Below are positions 1 through 6,456 of a stretch of DNA of 12,999 nucleotides, piece by piece; within the stretch, counting starts at the first letter, position 1; each line of letters opens with the position of its first letter. The DNA comes from Candidatus Bipolaricaulota bacterium (lineage in GTDB: Bacteria; Bipolaricaulota; Bipolaricaulia; RBG-16-55-9), in assembly GCA_027021605.1 (NCBI GenBank), contig JALUUA010000102.1, forward strand, positions 1 through 12,999, given 5' to 3'. Under the pieces are notes generated by a model. The model did no database searches. It had not been told where the DNA came from and saw only the letters and a list, made by a program, of their open reading frames with translations. The translations under genes and the position numbers were made by a program.

Positions 1-8
1 GTTTTCAT
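1..8 (-). CDS. Probable start of a downstream gene, cut by window edge
   Basis: An ATG on the minus strand at 8-6 is followed only by AAA and two bases before the window ends. A GGTGAG ribosome-binding sequence overlaps the stop codon of the preceding membrane-protein gene and sits about six bases before this ATG. This is the layout of a tightly coupled downstream gene in the same operon. Nothing can be said about the product. Confidence 0.3.
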
Positions 9-14
9 GCTTTC

Positions 15-404
15 TCACCGCCGAAGCTCCACCCTTACGCGGTACTCCTCCGGCCCGATAAGCGCGTAGAGAACGCTGCTTAGGATGCTGATGAGCAGCG
101 CCCCCAGGAACGCCGACCCGAAGCCGCGGATCTCTACGCCCGCCACCAGCTCCCCCACCAAATAGAGGATGAACGCGTTGATCACCAGGAGGAAGAGCCC
201 CAAGGTCACGATCGTCGCCGGAAGGGTGAAGAAGATCAACAAAGGGCGCAGAAAGGCGTTCAAGAGTCCCAACGCCAGCCCGGCCCAGATCGCGGCGGCG
301 AAGTCCTCCACCACGATGCCCGGCAGAAGCCAAGCCACGGCGTAGATCGCCAGGGTTCCCGCCACCCAGCGCGCGAAAAACCTCATCAGCTTCGAAGAGC
401 CCAT
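15..404 (-). CDS. PF04020-type four-helix membrane protein (phage holin family IV-like)
   Basis: A 129-residue integral membrane protein with about four hydrophobic helices. The centre carries the family pattern N-A-F-L-R-P-L, then L-P-A-T-I-V-T-L-G-L-F, then V-I-N-A-F, typical of the 'mycobacterial 4 TMS phage holin' superfamily. These proteins are common in non-phage chromosomes and their role is unknown; no phage genes are nearby. I start it at ATG 404, not at the in-frame GTG 410, because GGGAGG (ending at 410) lies five bases before the ATG and would overlap the GTG. The predicted transcript begins near 415, so the leader is only about eleven bases. The gene is followed without a gap by another probable start at position 8. 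Confidence 0.88.
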   Translation of the reverse strand: MGSSKLMRFFARWVAGTLAIYAVAWLLPGIVVEDFAAAIWAGLALGLLNAFLRPLLIFFTLPATIVTLGLFLLVINAFILYLVGELVAGVEIRGFGSAFLGALLISILSSVLYALIGPEEYRVRVELRR

Positions 405-421
405 CCTCACCTCCCACCCCG

Positions 422-450
422 ATTGTAGGACCCCGTCGCCGGGTGCTCAA
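422..450 (-). promoter_or_regulatory. Sigma-70 promoter for the membrane-protein gene
   Basis: On the minus strand, TTGAGC (450-445), a 17-base spacer and TACAAT (427-422). The implied start near 415 gives an almost leaderless mRNA whose short leader is essentially just the ribosome-binding site. It is back to back with the rhomboid promoter, the two -35 boxes being five bases apart. Confidence 0.65.
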
Positions 451-455
451 CCGAG

Positions 456-484
456 TTGCAGGACCCTCGTCCAGGCGGTAGAGT
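456..484 (+). promoter_or_regulatory. Sigma-70 promoter for the rhomboid gene
   Basis: TTGCAG (456-461), a 17-base spacer and TAGAGT (479-484). The implied start is near 491, about 27 bases before the GTG start codon. Confidence 0.6.
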
Positions 485-517
485 GAGCCCGATTCTCCCG
501 AGAGCGAGGCGATACTC

Positions 518-1246
518 GTGTTCTTCCCCCTGCGAGACTACCGCCCCAGCCACCGCTTCCCCCTGGTAACCCTCACGCTCATCGCGATCAACGTGCTGGT
601 CTATCTGTACCAGGCCCTCGTCCTGGGGGACCAGCGGGTCCCGGTGCGCGTGGGGCTGCACCGCGCATTCATCACGAAGGAGGAGCTCTTCCTCTACACC
701 TACGGCCTCTCCCCCTGCGAGGTGCTGGGGAGCTGTGCCCCCTTCCCGCCCGTCGATTTTCCCTTATGGCTCACGCTCTTTACCTCCATGTTCCTCCACG
801 GCGGGCTGCTGCACCTGGCGGGGAACATGTGGTACCTCTGGATCTTCGCGGACAACGTCGAGGACGCGATGGGAAGGCTGCGCTTTGTGCTCTTTTACCT
901 GCTCTCGGGGCTCGCCGCGGCCGCAGCCCAGATCGGGGTGAACCCCGACGCCCAGACGCCCATGGTCGGGGCTTCCGGTGCGATCTCCGGGGTGCTGGGG
1001 GCGTATATGGTCCTCTACCCGCGGGGACGGGTGCTTACGCTCCTCTGGGTCTTCTACTTCGTCCGGTTCCTGCAGCTCCCTGCCCTCTACTTCCTGGGCT
1101 TCTGGTTCCTGTTCCAGCTGCTGAGCGCCTCGCTGGTGGGCACCGGGGAAGGAGGGGGCGTCGCTTGGATGGCCCACATCGGGGGCTTCGTGGCCGGGGC
1201 GCTCCTGGTCCGCTTCTTCGTAACCCGGCCTCGGCCTCAGCCCTAG
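518..1246 (+). CDS. Rhomboid-family intramembrane serine protease
   Basis: This 242-residue protein cleaves membrane-embedded substrates within the bilayer. The catalytic serine S153 lies in G-A-S-G-A-I-S-G and the catalytic histidine H220 in A-H-I-G-G-F. The H-G-G-L-L-H-L-A-G-N segment (residues 94-103) supplies the conserved His and the oxyanion-hole Asn N103. There are about six hydrophobic helices, with a long loop at residues 45-80 between helix 1 and helix 2 that contains two cysteines (S-P-C, S-C-A). The GTG start at 518 is preceded by GAGG eight bases upstream. The C-terminal tail R-P-R-P-Q-P is written by a degenerate hexamer repeat that continues through the stop codon. Substrate unknown; no partner is obvious next to it. 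Confidence 0.93.
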   Translation: MFFPLRDYRPSHRFPLVTLTLIAINVLVYLYQALVLGDQRVPVRVGLHRAFITKEELFLYTYGLSPCEVLGSCAPFPPVDFPLWLTLFTSMFLHGGLLHLAGNMWYLWIFADNVEDAMGRLRFVLFYLLSGLAAAAAQIGVNPDAQTPMVGASGAISGVLGAYMVLYPRGRVLTLLWVFYFVRFLQLPALYFLGFWFLFQLLSASLVGTGEGGGVAWMAHIGGFVAGALLVRFFVTRPRPQP

Positions 1247-1261
1247 CCCTAGCTCTAGCTC
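1226..1261. repeat. Degenerate hexamer array across the rhomboid stop codon
   Basis: Six head-to-tail hexamers of the form Y-R-G-C-Y-Y: CGGCCT twice, CAGCCC, TAGCCC, then TAGCTC twice. The TAG stop codon of the rhomboid gene is itself the start of the fourth unit. Related CTAGG/CCTAG sequence follows at about 1274-1285. It lies between convergent genes. Confidence 0.7.
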
Positions 1262-1307
1262 CCGCCCCAAGCTCTAGGCCCTAGGCCCGCGAGCCGGACC
1301 TCCCCGC

Positions 1308-1571
1308 TTAGCCCTTCTGGTAGTACTGCGCGTTGATCTCGATGTACTTGCGCCACTCCTCCGGGAGGTCCTCCTCGGGGAAGATCGCCTCCACGGGGCA
1401 GACGGACGCGCACGCGCCGCAGTTGATGCACGTCTGCGGGTCGATGTAGAGCTGCGGGGCTTCGTCGTAGCCCGGCTCGTCCGGGCGGGGGTGGATGCAG
1501 TCGACGGGGCAAACTTGCAGGCACTCCCCGGACTTGGTGTTGACGCACGGCTCGGCAATGACGAAGGCCAT
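1308..1571 (-). CDS. Seven-iron ferredoxin ([3Fe-4S][4Fe-4S])
   Basis: An 87-residue soluble electron carrier. The first motif is C9-x7-C17-x3-C21-P with an extra C25, and the second is C48-x2-C51-x2-C54-x3-C58-P. This arrangement, and the C-terminal E-E-D-x-P-E-x-W-x-x-Y-I-x-x-N segment, match the Thermus/Azotobacter-type seven-iron ferredoxins. By analogy C9, C17 and C58 hold the 3Fe cluster and C21, C48, C51 and C54 the 4Fe cluster. The ATG at 1571 is preceded by GAGGAGGGG about seven bases upstream. The gene has its own promoter and converges on the rhomboid gene with 61 bases between. The electron partners cannot be told from the neighbourhood. Confidence 0.94.
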   Translation of the reverse strand: MAFVIAEPCVNTKSGECLQVCPVDCIHPRPDEPGYDEAPQLYIDPQTCINCGACASVCPVEAIFPEEDLPEEWRKYIEINAQYYQKG

Positions 1572-1630
1572 CGGACTCCCCTCCTCATCAGACTTCCGAA
1601 TGCTTCGGTCTGCAACGGCGGCTTCGCCCG

Positions 1631-1659
1631 AGTATAGCAGAGCACATGCCCAAAATCAA
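1631..1659 (-). promoter_or_regulatory. Sigma-70 promoter for the ferredoxin gene
   Basis: On the minus strand, TTGATT (1659-1654), a 17-base spacer and TATACT (1636-1631). The -35 box overlaps the stop codon of the upstream winged-helix gene. The leader of about 55 bases includes a small CCGAA/TTCGG stem (1596-1608) just before the ribosome-binding site. Confidence 0.7.
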
Positions 1660-2015
1660 CGGACACGTGGGAAATAGAGACGATCCTCTTTGCGAATCCG
1701 CCCCTGCTCCAGGAGGCGGTTGATGGGGGCGATGAGCAGCCGCCAGTCCACGCCCAGCTCCTCGCCGATCTGCACGAGTCGCACCCCCTCGGGGTGACGC
1801 TCGATGACCGCCAGGACGCGGCGGGCCGCCTCCTCGATCTGCTCCCGCAGGGGCTCCGAGGCCCCTCCGGACACGGGGGGTGCGGGTGCCCGCCCCCCGC
1901 GCGCGCGGGGGCGCCCCCTCCCCAGGTTCTCGAGGCCGCCGCCGATGCCGACCAGGACGGCCAGGATCCCCACGGCGATCAACAGCGCGCCGAGCGCGCT
2001 GAGCAGATCGGACAC
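1656..2015 (-). CDS. Small membrane-anchored winged-helix-like protein
   Basis: A 119-residue protein of unknown function. Residues 5-25 form one strongly hydrophobic helix, followed by a basic, glycine/proline-rich linker (about 31-53). Residues 56-117 look like a compact winged-helix fold: helix, helix (V-Q-I-G-E-E-L-G-V-D), recognition-like helix (L-L-I-A-P-I-N-R-L-L-E-Q-G-R-I) and a final strand (R-L-Y-F-P-R). This could bind nucleic acid or protein at the membrane; the assignment is inferred from pattern only. The GTG start at 2015 follows GGGGAAG about nine bases upstream. It has its own promoter and lies between the phosphoesterase and ferredoxin genes on the same strand. Confidence 0.7.
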   Translation of the reverse strand: MSDLLSALGALLIAVGILAVLVGIGGGLENLGRGRPRARGGRAPAPPVSGGASEPLREQIEEAARRVLAVIERHPEGVRLVQIGEELGVDWRLLIAPINRLLEQGRIRKEDRLYFPRVR

Positions 2016-2074
2016 GATGGACTTCCCCTTTTCCCTTTTTTCCCCTTTGCGGGGGGAGGCTCCCGGCGCAGGGC

Positions 2075-2104
2075 AGAATAGCGCGCACCCGCGATCGGTT
2101 TCAA
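2075..2104 (-). promoter_or_regulatory. Sigma-70 promoter for the winged-helix gene
   Basis: On the minus strand, TTGAAA (2104-2099), an 18-base spacer and TATTCT (2080-2075). The leader (about 2068-2016) is notable for a long purine-only tract of G and A runs between 2047 and 2021. Confidence 0.6.
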
Positions 2105-2142
2105 GGGACGGCGGCGCGCCCCCCGTGGGAGACAGGGCTGGG

Positions 2143-2541
2143 CTAAGAGGCGTCCTTCGCGCGGAAGAAGAGCCAGTTCTTGGGGTCTTTATCGGGCTGA
2201 AAGCGGAGGAGGACGTAGCGCCCCCGCAGCTTCTCGCCGTGGATCTCCACCACGATCTCGTTCGGATCCCACTTGATGGGGATATACGTCCCGCGGTCCC
2301 AGATGCGGACGGTCCCGGCGCCGTACTCGCCCTCGGGGATCTCCCCCTCGAAGTCGCCGTACTCCAGCGCGTGGTCCTCGACTTGGACGGCGAGGCGGCG
2401 GATCCCGGGTTGGGCGGGCGGCTCCTTGGGGAGGGCCCAGCTCTTGAGCACGCCCTCCCGCTCCAGCCGCAGGTCCCAGTGGAGCCGGCGGGCGTGATGC
2501 TCTTGGATCACGTAGCGCAGCCCCTCGCGCTCGGAGGTCAT
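2143..2541 (-). CDS. Stand-alone LigD-type 3'-phosphoesterase domain protein
   Basis: A 132-residue protein equal to the PE domain of bacterial ligase D (PF13298), which trims 3'-phosphate and 3'-ribonucleotide ends before DNA joining. The signature H-H-A-R-R-L-H-W-D-L-R-L starts at residue 15. By alignment to Pseudomonas LigD, with a constant offset of 27, H15, H21, D23, R25, K39, R49, H57 and Y61 occupy the metal-binding and catalytic positions, so the enzyme looks intact. E-G-E-I-P-E-G-E-Y-G-A-G (65-76) is also typical. No ligase, polymerase or Ku gene is in the window. The start lies 16 bases after the sigma factor stop and has no clear ribosome-binding site, which suggests translational coupling to that gene. 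Stand-alone PE proteins are known in bacteria and archaea. Confidence 0.9.
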   Translation of the reverse strand: MTSEREGLRYVIQEHHARRLHWDLRLEREGVLKSWALPKEPPAQPGIRRLAVQVEDHALEYGDFEGEIPEGEYGAGTVRIWDRGTYIPIKWDPNEIVVEIHGEKLRGRYVLLRFQPDKDPKNWLFFRAKDAS

Positions 2542-2557
2542 GGGCTGGGGATCGCGT

Positions 2558-3571
<1,014 letters not shown>

Positions 3572-3619
3572 GGCACGGCACCCCCTCCGGACTCCGCAGC
3601 GTGGGATGGGGAGTCGACC

Positions 3620-3632
3620 GGGAGCCGCTCCC
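3620..3632. promoter_or_regulatory. Perfect inverted repeat at the sigma factor transcription start
   Basis: GGGAGC and GCTCCC flank a single central base, immediately downstream of the -10 box, at the predicted transcription start of the sigma gene (about 3626). It could be an operator or a start-site hairpin; in such GC-rich DNA a chance origin is possible. Confidence 0.35.
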
Positions 3633-3661
3633 AGCATACCCAAGCCCGGACGGCCCGGCAA
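3633..3661 (-). promoter_or_regulatory. Sigma-70 promoter for the sigma factor operon
   Basis: On the minus strand, TTGCCG (3661-3656), a 17-base spacer and TATGCT (3638-3633). The predicted leader is about 55 bases. It would make the sigma factor gene autoregulated by its own product. Confidence 0.6.
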
Positions 3662-3707
3662 GGCCCCCTTGCGAACCGGGCTCGGGCGCCTGAGGGGGGC
3701 GATCCGA

Positions 3708-4139
3708 TCAAAGCTCCTTCCCCAAGAGCCCCTTCTCCAGGGAGGCGCGCCCGGGACCGACGAGCAGGAGCACCAACGCCAGCCCGAGGAGGGCCAGATC
3801 CAGCTCGTAGCCCGCCCCCTTGCTCGGGGGGGCAATCAGGCCCACGGGGAGCTTGACCGTGAGGGTGGCCACCACCATGATGATCGCCAGCCCCAGCGCG
3901 GCCCAGCGGGTGAGCACCCCCAGGATGACGGCGATCCCGCCGAAGAGCTCCACCAGCGACACCACCCAGGCGAAGAAGAGCGGGGCAGGAATCCCCACCC
4001 CCTCGAAGAACTTACCCACGTTGTCCACGCCCAGGACGAAGAGCTTCTGATACCCGTGGGCCACGAAGATCACGCCCAGGATCAGACGCCCCAACAGCAG
4101 GGCCAGGTCCTGCGACTCACCGAAGAGCTTGGCCAGCAT
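3708..4139 (-). CDS. DoxX-family membrane protein
   Basis: A 143-residue membrane protein with four hydrophobic helices (about residues 13-33, 51-73, 76-96 and 110-130). The family marks are G-R-L-I-L-G-V-I-F-V-A-H-G-Y-Q-K-L near the N terminus, then F-F-E-G-V-G-I-P, and V-E-L-F-G-G-I-A in helix 2. DoxX proteins include the small subunit of archaeal thiosulfate:quinone oxidoreductase, but most bacterial members, sometimes linked to redox or membrane stress, have no assigned reaction. ATG 4145 is in frame, but AGGAGG (4153-4148) lies only two bases before it and eight before ATG 4139, so 4139 is the likely start. The gene is divergent from the beta-helix protease, with its own promoter and an unusual leader. 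Confidence 0.9.
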   Translation of the reverse strand: MLAKLFGESQDLALLLGRLILGVIFVAHGYQKLFVLGVDNVGKFFEGVGIPAPLFFAWVVSLVELFGGIAVILGVLTRWAALGLAIIMVVATLTVKLPVGLIAPPSKGAGYELDLALLGLALVLLLVGPGRASLEKGLLGKEL

Positions 4140-4167
4140 CCGCATCGCCTCCTAGGGGGCTTGTGTT

Positions 4168-4185
4168 CCCAAGCCGTGGCTTGGG
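4168..4185. promoter_or_regulatory. Perfect 8-bp inverted repeat in the doxX leader
   Basis: CCCAAGCC and GGCTTGGG are separated by two bases, 14 bases upstream of the doxX ribosome-binding site and directly next to the pentamer array. In RNA it would form a strong hairpin; its position fits a leader control element or an operator. Confidence 0.5.
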
Positions 4186-4220
4186 CTTGGCTTGGCTTGG
4201 CTTCGCTTCGCTTAGCTTAA
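4186..4220. repeat. Pentamer tandem repeat in the doxX leader
   Basis: Seven adjoining pentamers: CTTGG three times, CTTCG twice, CTTAG, CTTAA. On the transcribed minus strand these read as AAGCC/AAGCG-type units, which can pair with the GGCTT arm of the adjacent hairpin. The array sits between the doxX promoter and its ribosome-binding site. Copy number could vary by strand slippage. Confidence 0.75.
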
Positions 4221-4229
4221 CTCTATGCT

Positions 4230-4258
4230 TCTATACGCAAAGCGCTCCCGGGGAGCAA
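4230..4258 (-). promoter_or_regulatory. Sigma-70 promoter for doxX
   Basis: On the minus strand, TTGCTC (4258-4253), a 17-base spacer and TATAGA (4235-4230). It yields a leader of about 80 bases containing the pentamer array and the 8-bp hairpin. Confidence 0.6.
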
Positions 4259-4283
4259 GGACGCCTGACCTTCGGGCCGCGAC

Positions 4284-4312
4284 TTGCGCGGCGTCGATTT
4301 TCCGAGCAGAAT
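4284..4312 (+). promoter_or_regulatory. Probable sigma-70 promoter for the beta-helix protease
   Basis: TTGCGC (4284-4289), a 17-base spacer and CAGAAT (4307-4312). It is a weaker match than the others, but in the right place: the implied start is about 37 bases before ATG 4356. Confidence 0.45.
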
Positions 4313-4355
4313 CTACCCCATCTCGCGGAGAACCCCGGGGAGGTGAGGGATCGGG

Positions 4356-5795
4356 ATGGATCGACGACCGTCCGCGGCGCGGGGCGCAGCGGCGGCGGTT
4401 GTGGCCGCGCTTGCGGCGCTCCTTTGGGGGCTCCTTTGGGGGCCGCCTGCGGGGGAGGAGCTTTCGCGGGCTTGGGCCCTGCCCCAGACGGCGACCCGGG
4501 CGCCGCAGGAGCGCCCGCTTCGCCCCCATGCCCCGATCGTCATCGCGGGGAACAGGGCCTTTACGGCCGAGAACGGCGTTGTGCGGGGGTCGGGCACCGC
4601 GGAGGACCCCTACGTCATCGAGGGCTGGCGCATCGACGCGCCCCAGGCCCCCGTCGGCATCTCGATCGCGGACACGGACGCCTACGCGATCGTGCGCCGC
4701 TGCGAGGTGCGCAACACCCAGCGGGCGGGGATCCGCCTCGACCGGGCCGCCAACGTCACGATCGAGAACTGCCGGGTGACGGGGAGCGAGCGGGGCTTCC
4801 AGATCGCGGACTCCCGGGACGTCGTCGTGCGCGACAGCGTCGCCGAGTTCAACCGCGAGGGCGGCTTCTTCGTCTTCGGCTCACGAGGCGTCGAGCTGGT
4901 GGGCAACGCGGCCCTTTACAACTGGGAGCCCTCCCTGCAGCGGGTCCGCTCCTGGGGGATCTACGTCGACGAGAACTCCCGCTCGCGGGGGCGGGACAAC
5001 CGCAGCTCCGGGCACGCCCGCGACATCGCGATCTTGGTCCCCGGGGCCGGGGAGCCCGTGGACTTGTACGCCAGCCCGCCGCCGATCCCCGAGCAGAGCT
5101 GCACGCAGATCTTCCGCGAGTACCTGCTGTTCATCGGGCGGCTGGAGGGGACCGAGCCGCTGACGGAGCCCTACTGTGCCCTGCTGCTGGCCGTTCTGCG
5201 CAGCCTCCCGGACCACATGCGGGGCAAGATCGCGCAATTCATTTTGATGCCCGAGAGCGAGGAGGCCGCCGGGATGTACACCGGCGTGGGCACGGTGCGC
5301 CTATTCGCCAATCTACGCCACCTCAAGGCGTTTACCGAGACGACCTACCACGAGATCGGGCACGTGCTCCAAGACCGCCTCTTTACGGATCCAGAGCAGG
5401 AGCGCTGGACGCGGCTTCACCAGCGCTCTGCTCAGGACCCCGACCACTACGCCGTCCAAGACGCGGACGCCGCCACCCGGCTCTCCGGGATCCTGAGCTA
5501 CGGGATGGTCAACCGCTTTGAGGACTTCGCCTCGACGTTCGAGGCGTACACGCGGGACACCCCGGCGATGGTCGCCCGCGCCCGGCGGGTCGAGGCCCTC
5601 ACGGGCAAAACGGTCCTGGGGGAGAAGATCGCGTTTGTGGTTTCGCTGTTTCGCGGCTTCCCGTACGCCTACCGCAAGCTGCTCGATTGGGACTCCGAGG
5701 CTGGGGAGGCCCGGGTGCGCATCCAGCGCGCGGCGATCGAGCAGCTCGAGAACGGCCTTCCCGTCCTCGAGAACCCCGCGTGGGAGGAGTTCTAG
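4356..5795 (+). CDS. Secreted NosD-like beta-helix fused to a lethal-factor-like zinc metalloprotease
   Basis: A 479-residue protein. Residues 1-40 are a basic start plus an alanine/leucine-rich signal segment. Residues about 50-240 are a right-handed beta-helix, opening with the NosD-style I-V-I-A-G-N-R-A-F-T and P-Y-V-I-E-G-W and continuing as short rungs such as G-I-R-L-D-R-A-A-N-V. Residues about 250-479 form a helical zincin domain with H332-E-I-G-H336. This is followed by S-Y382-G-M-V-N-R-F-E389-D-F-A-S-T-F, which aligns with the S-Y-G-x-x-N-x-x-E-F-F-A-x-x-F segment of anthrax lethal factor, where Tyr728 and Glu735 are catalytic and zinc-binding. All expected residues are present. The start has GGGGAGGTGA seven bases upstream. 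Substrate unknown; it is presumably exported. It converges on the DUF5615 gene with a 15-base gap. Confidence 0.85.
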   Translation: MDRRPSAARGAAAAVVAALAALLWGLLWGPPAGEELSRAWALPQTATRAPQERPLRPHAPIVIAGNRAFTAENGVVRGSGTAEDPYVIEGWRIDAPQAPVGISIADTDAYAIVRRCEVRNTQRAGIRLDRAANVTIENCRVTGSERGFQIADSRDVVVRDSVAEFNREGGFFVFGSRGVELVGNAALYNWEPSLQRVRSWGIYVDENSRSRGRDNRSSGHARDIAILVPGAGEPVDLYASPPPIPEQSCTQIFREYLLFIGRLEGTEPLTEPYCALLLAVLRSLPDHMRGKIAQFILMPESEEAAGMYTGVGTVRLFANLRHLKAFTETTYHEIGHVLQDRLFTDPEQERWTRLHQRSAQDPDHYAVQDADAATRLSGILSYGMVNRFEDFASTFEAYTRDTPAMVARARRVEALTGKTVLGEKIAFVVSLFRGFPYAYRKLLDWDSEAGEARVRIQRAAIEQLENGLPVLENPAWEEF

Positions 5796-5810
5796 CCCCG
5801 AGGAGCGCGG

Positions 5811-6140
5811 TTATGGCCAGTCATCGCCGTTCCGGTAGTGCGACCAGTCCGTCTGGTGAAAGGCCCGGAGAAATGCTTTCACGAAGGGCTTTGCCGGTTG
5901 CTGGGGCAGCACAACGCGAAGGAGCTTGACTCGAGAGGTCGGCCTCATCGTCCGCACGTTGTGGACGAAGCCGGCGTCTTTTGTGAAAAAGAGGTCATAG
6001 CCCTGGGCGACTTGGCGGTACAGGGTGCTGTTATCCAACCCCTTGAGGCGCAGGGTGTTGACGGACTCCACCTCGTGCCCGAGCTGCCTTAGGGCAGAAA
6101 CCAGCGACTCGGGAAGGTTCTCATCCAGCAGGATTCGCAT
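5811..6140 (-). CDS. DUF5615 PIN-like protein, putative toxin
   Basis: A 109-residue protein of the DUF5615 (PIN-like) family, proposed to be RNases in toxin-antitoxin-like pairs. The start R-I-L-L-D6-E7-N8-L-P, the middle G-L-D36-N-S-T-L and F-F-T-K-D55-A-G-F are the conserved acidic sites of the fold. It follows the DUF433 gene by 15 bases and has no good ribosome-binding site of its own, which suggests coupled translation. Its DNA is clearly less GC-rich than the flanking genes (about 55% in one 60-base sample, against 77% in the protease gene), hinting at acquisition. Toxicity is not established for most members of this family. Confidence 0.85.
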   Translation of the reverse strand: MRILLDENLPESLVSALRQLGHEVESVNTLRLKGLDNSTLYRQVAQGYDLFFTKDAGFVHNVRTMRPTSRVKLLRVVLPQQPAKPFVKAFLRAFHQTDWSHYRNGDDWP

Positions 6141-6155
6141 CGGGTCAACATCGGG

Positions 6156-6368
6156 TCAGCTCGGAACGGCCAAAGCCTCGGAGTGGGCCAGCTCCTCTAA
6201 CACGCCCCGAATCGCCTCCTCGCTGAGGCTGGGGTACTCTCGGACGATCTCGGGAATGGTCATCCCCGAGGCGAGGAGTTCCAGGAGCAGCGCCACCGAG
6301 ATGCGCGTGCCCCGCACGCGGGGCGCGCCCCCCAGGTGATCGGGGTCTGAGACGATCCACCTCTCCAT
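6156..6368 (-). CDS. DUF433 protein, putative antitoxin partner
   Basis: A 70-residue protein. I-V-S-D-P-D-H-L-G-G-A-P, R-V-R-G-T-R-I-S-V near the N terminus and G-M-T-I-P-E-I-V-R-E-Y-P-S-L are hallmarks of DUF433, a small helix-turn-helix family usually found beside DUF5615 or PIN-type genes and thought to act as antitoxin and repressor. An in-frame ATG at 6395 would add nine residues. I prefer ATG 6368 because GAAGGTGAG lies nine bases before it, the family normally starts at this point, and the predicted transcript starts at about 6398. It is the first gene of a two-gene operon with the DUF5615 gene. Confidence 0.88.
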   Translation of the reverse strand: MERWIVSDPDHLGGAPRVRGTRISVALLLELLASGMTIPEIVREYPSLSEEAIRGVLEELAHSEALAVPS

Positions 6369-6404
6369 AGTCTTTGTCTCACCTTCTCCGCCCATCTGGA
6401 GTCG

Positions 6405-6433
6405 ATTCTACCCGCAAACCCCGCGCCTGCCCA
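6405..6433 (-). promoter_or_regulatory. Probable sigma-70 promoter for the DUF433-DUF5615 pair
   Basis: On the minus strand, TGGGCA (6433-6428), a 17-base spacer and TAGAAT (6410-6405). The -10 is strong and the -35 moderate. Confidence 0.5.
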
Positions 6434-6456
6434 GCACGGCTCGCAAGGCCGGAGTT

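Noticed and set aside
15..404. Holin gene as evidence for a prophage
   Set aside because: PF04020 proteins are common in ordinary chromosomes, and no other phage gene is present.
3660..3705. Possible terminator after doxX (GCCCCC/GGGGGC arms)
   Set aside because: The arms pair over only six bases with a long loop, no T-run follows, and the site overlaps the sigma gene -35 box.
3572..3835. Upstream extension of the sigma factor frame
   Set aside because: The extra 88 residues are R/G/P/W-rich, unlike any sigma factor, and would overlap the doxX gene and the predicted promoter. ATG 3571 has a strong ribosome-binding site.
4163..5521. Plus-strand open frame of 452 codons overlapping the protease gene
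   Set aside because: A shifted frame rich in R, G and A without motifs. The frame starting at 4356 has a ribosome-binding site, a signal peptide and the H-E-I-G-H motif.
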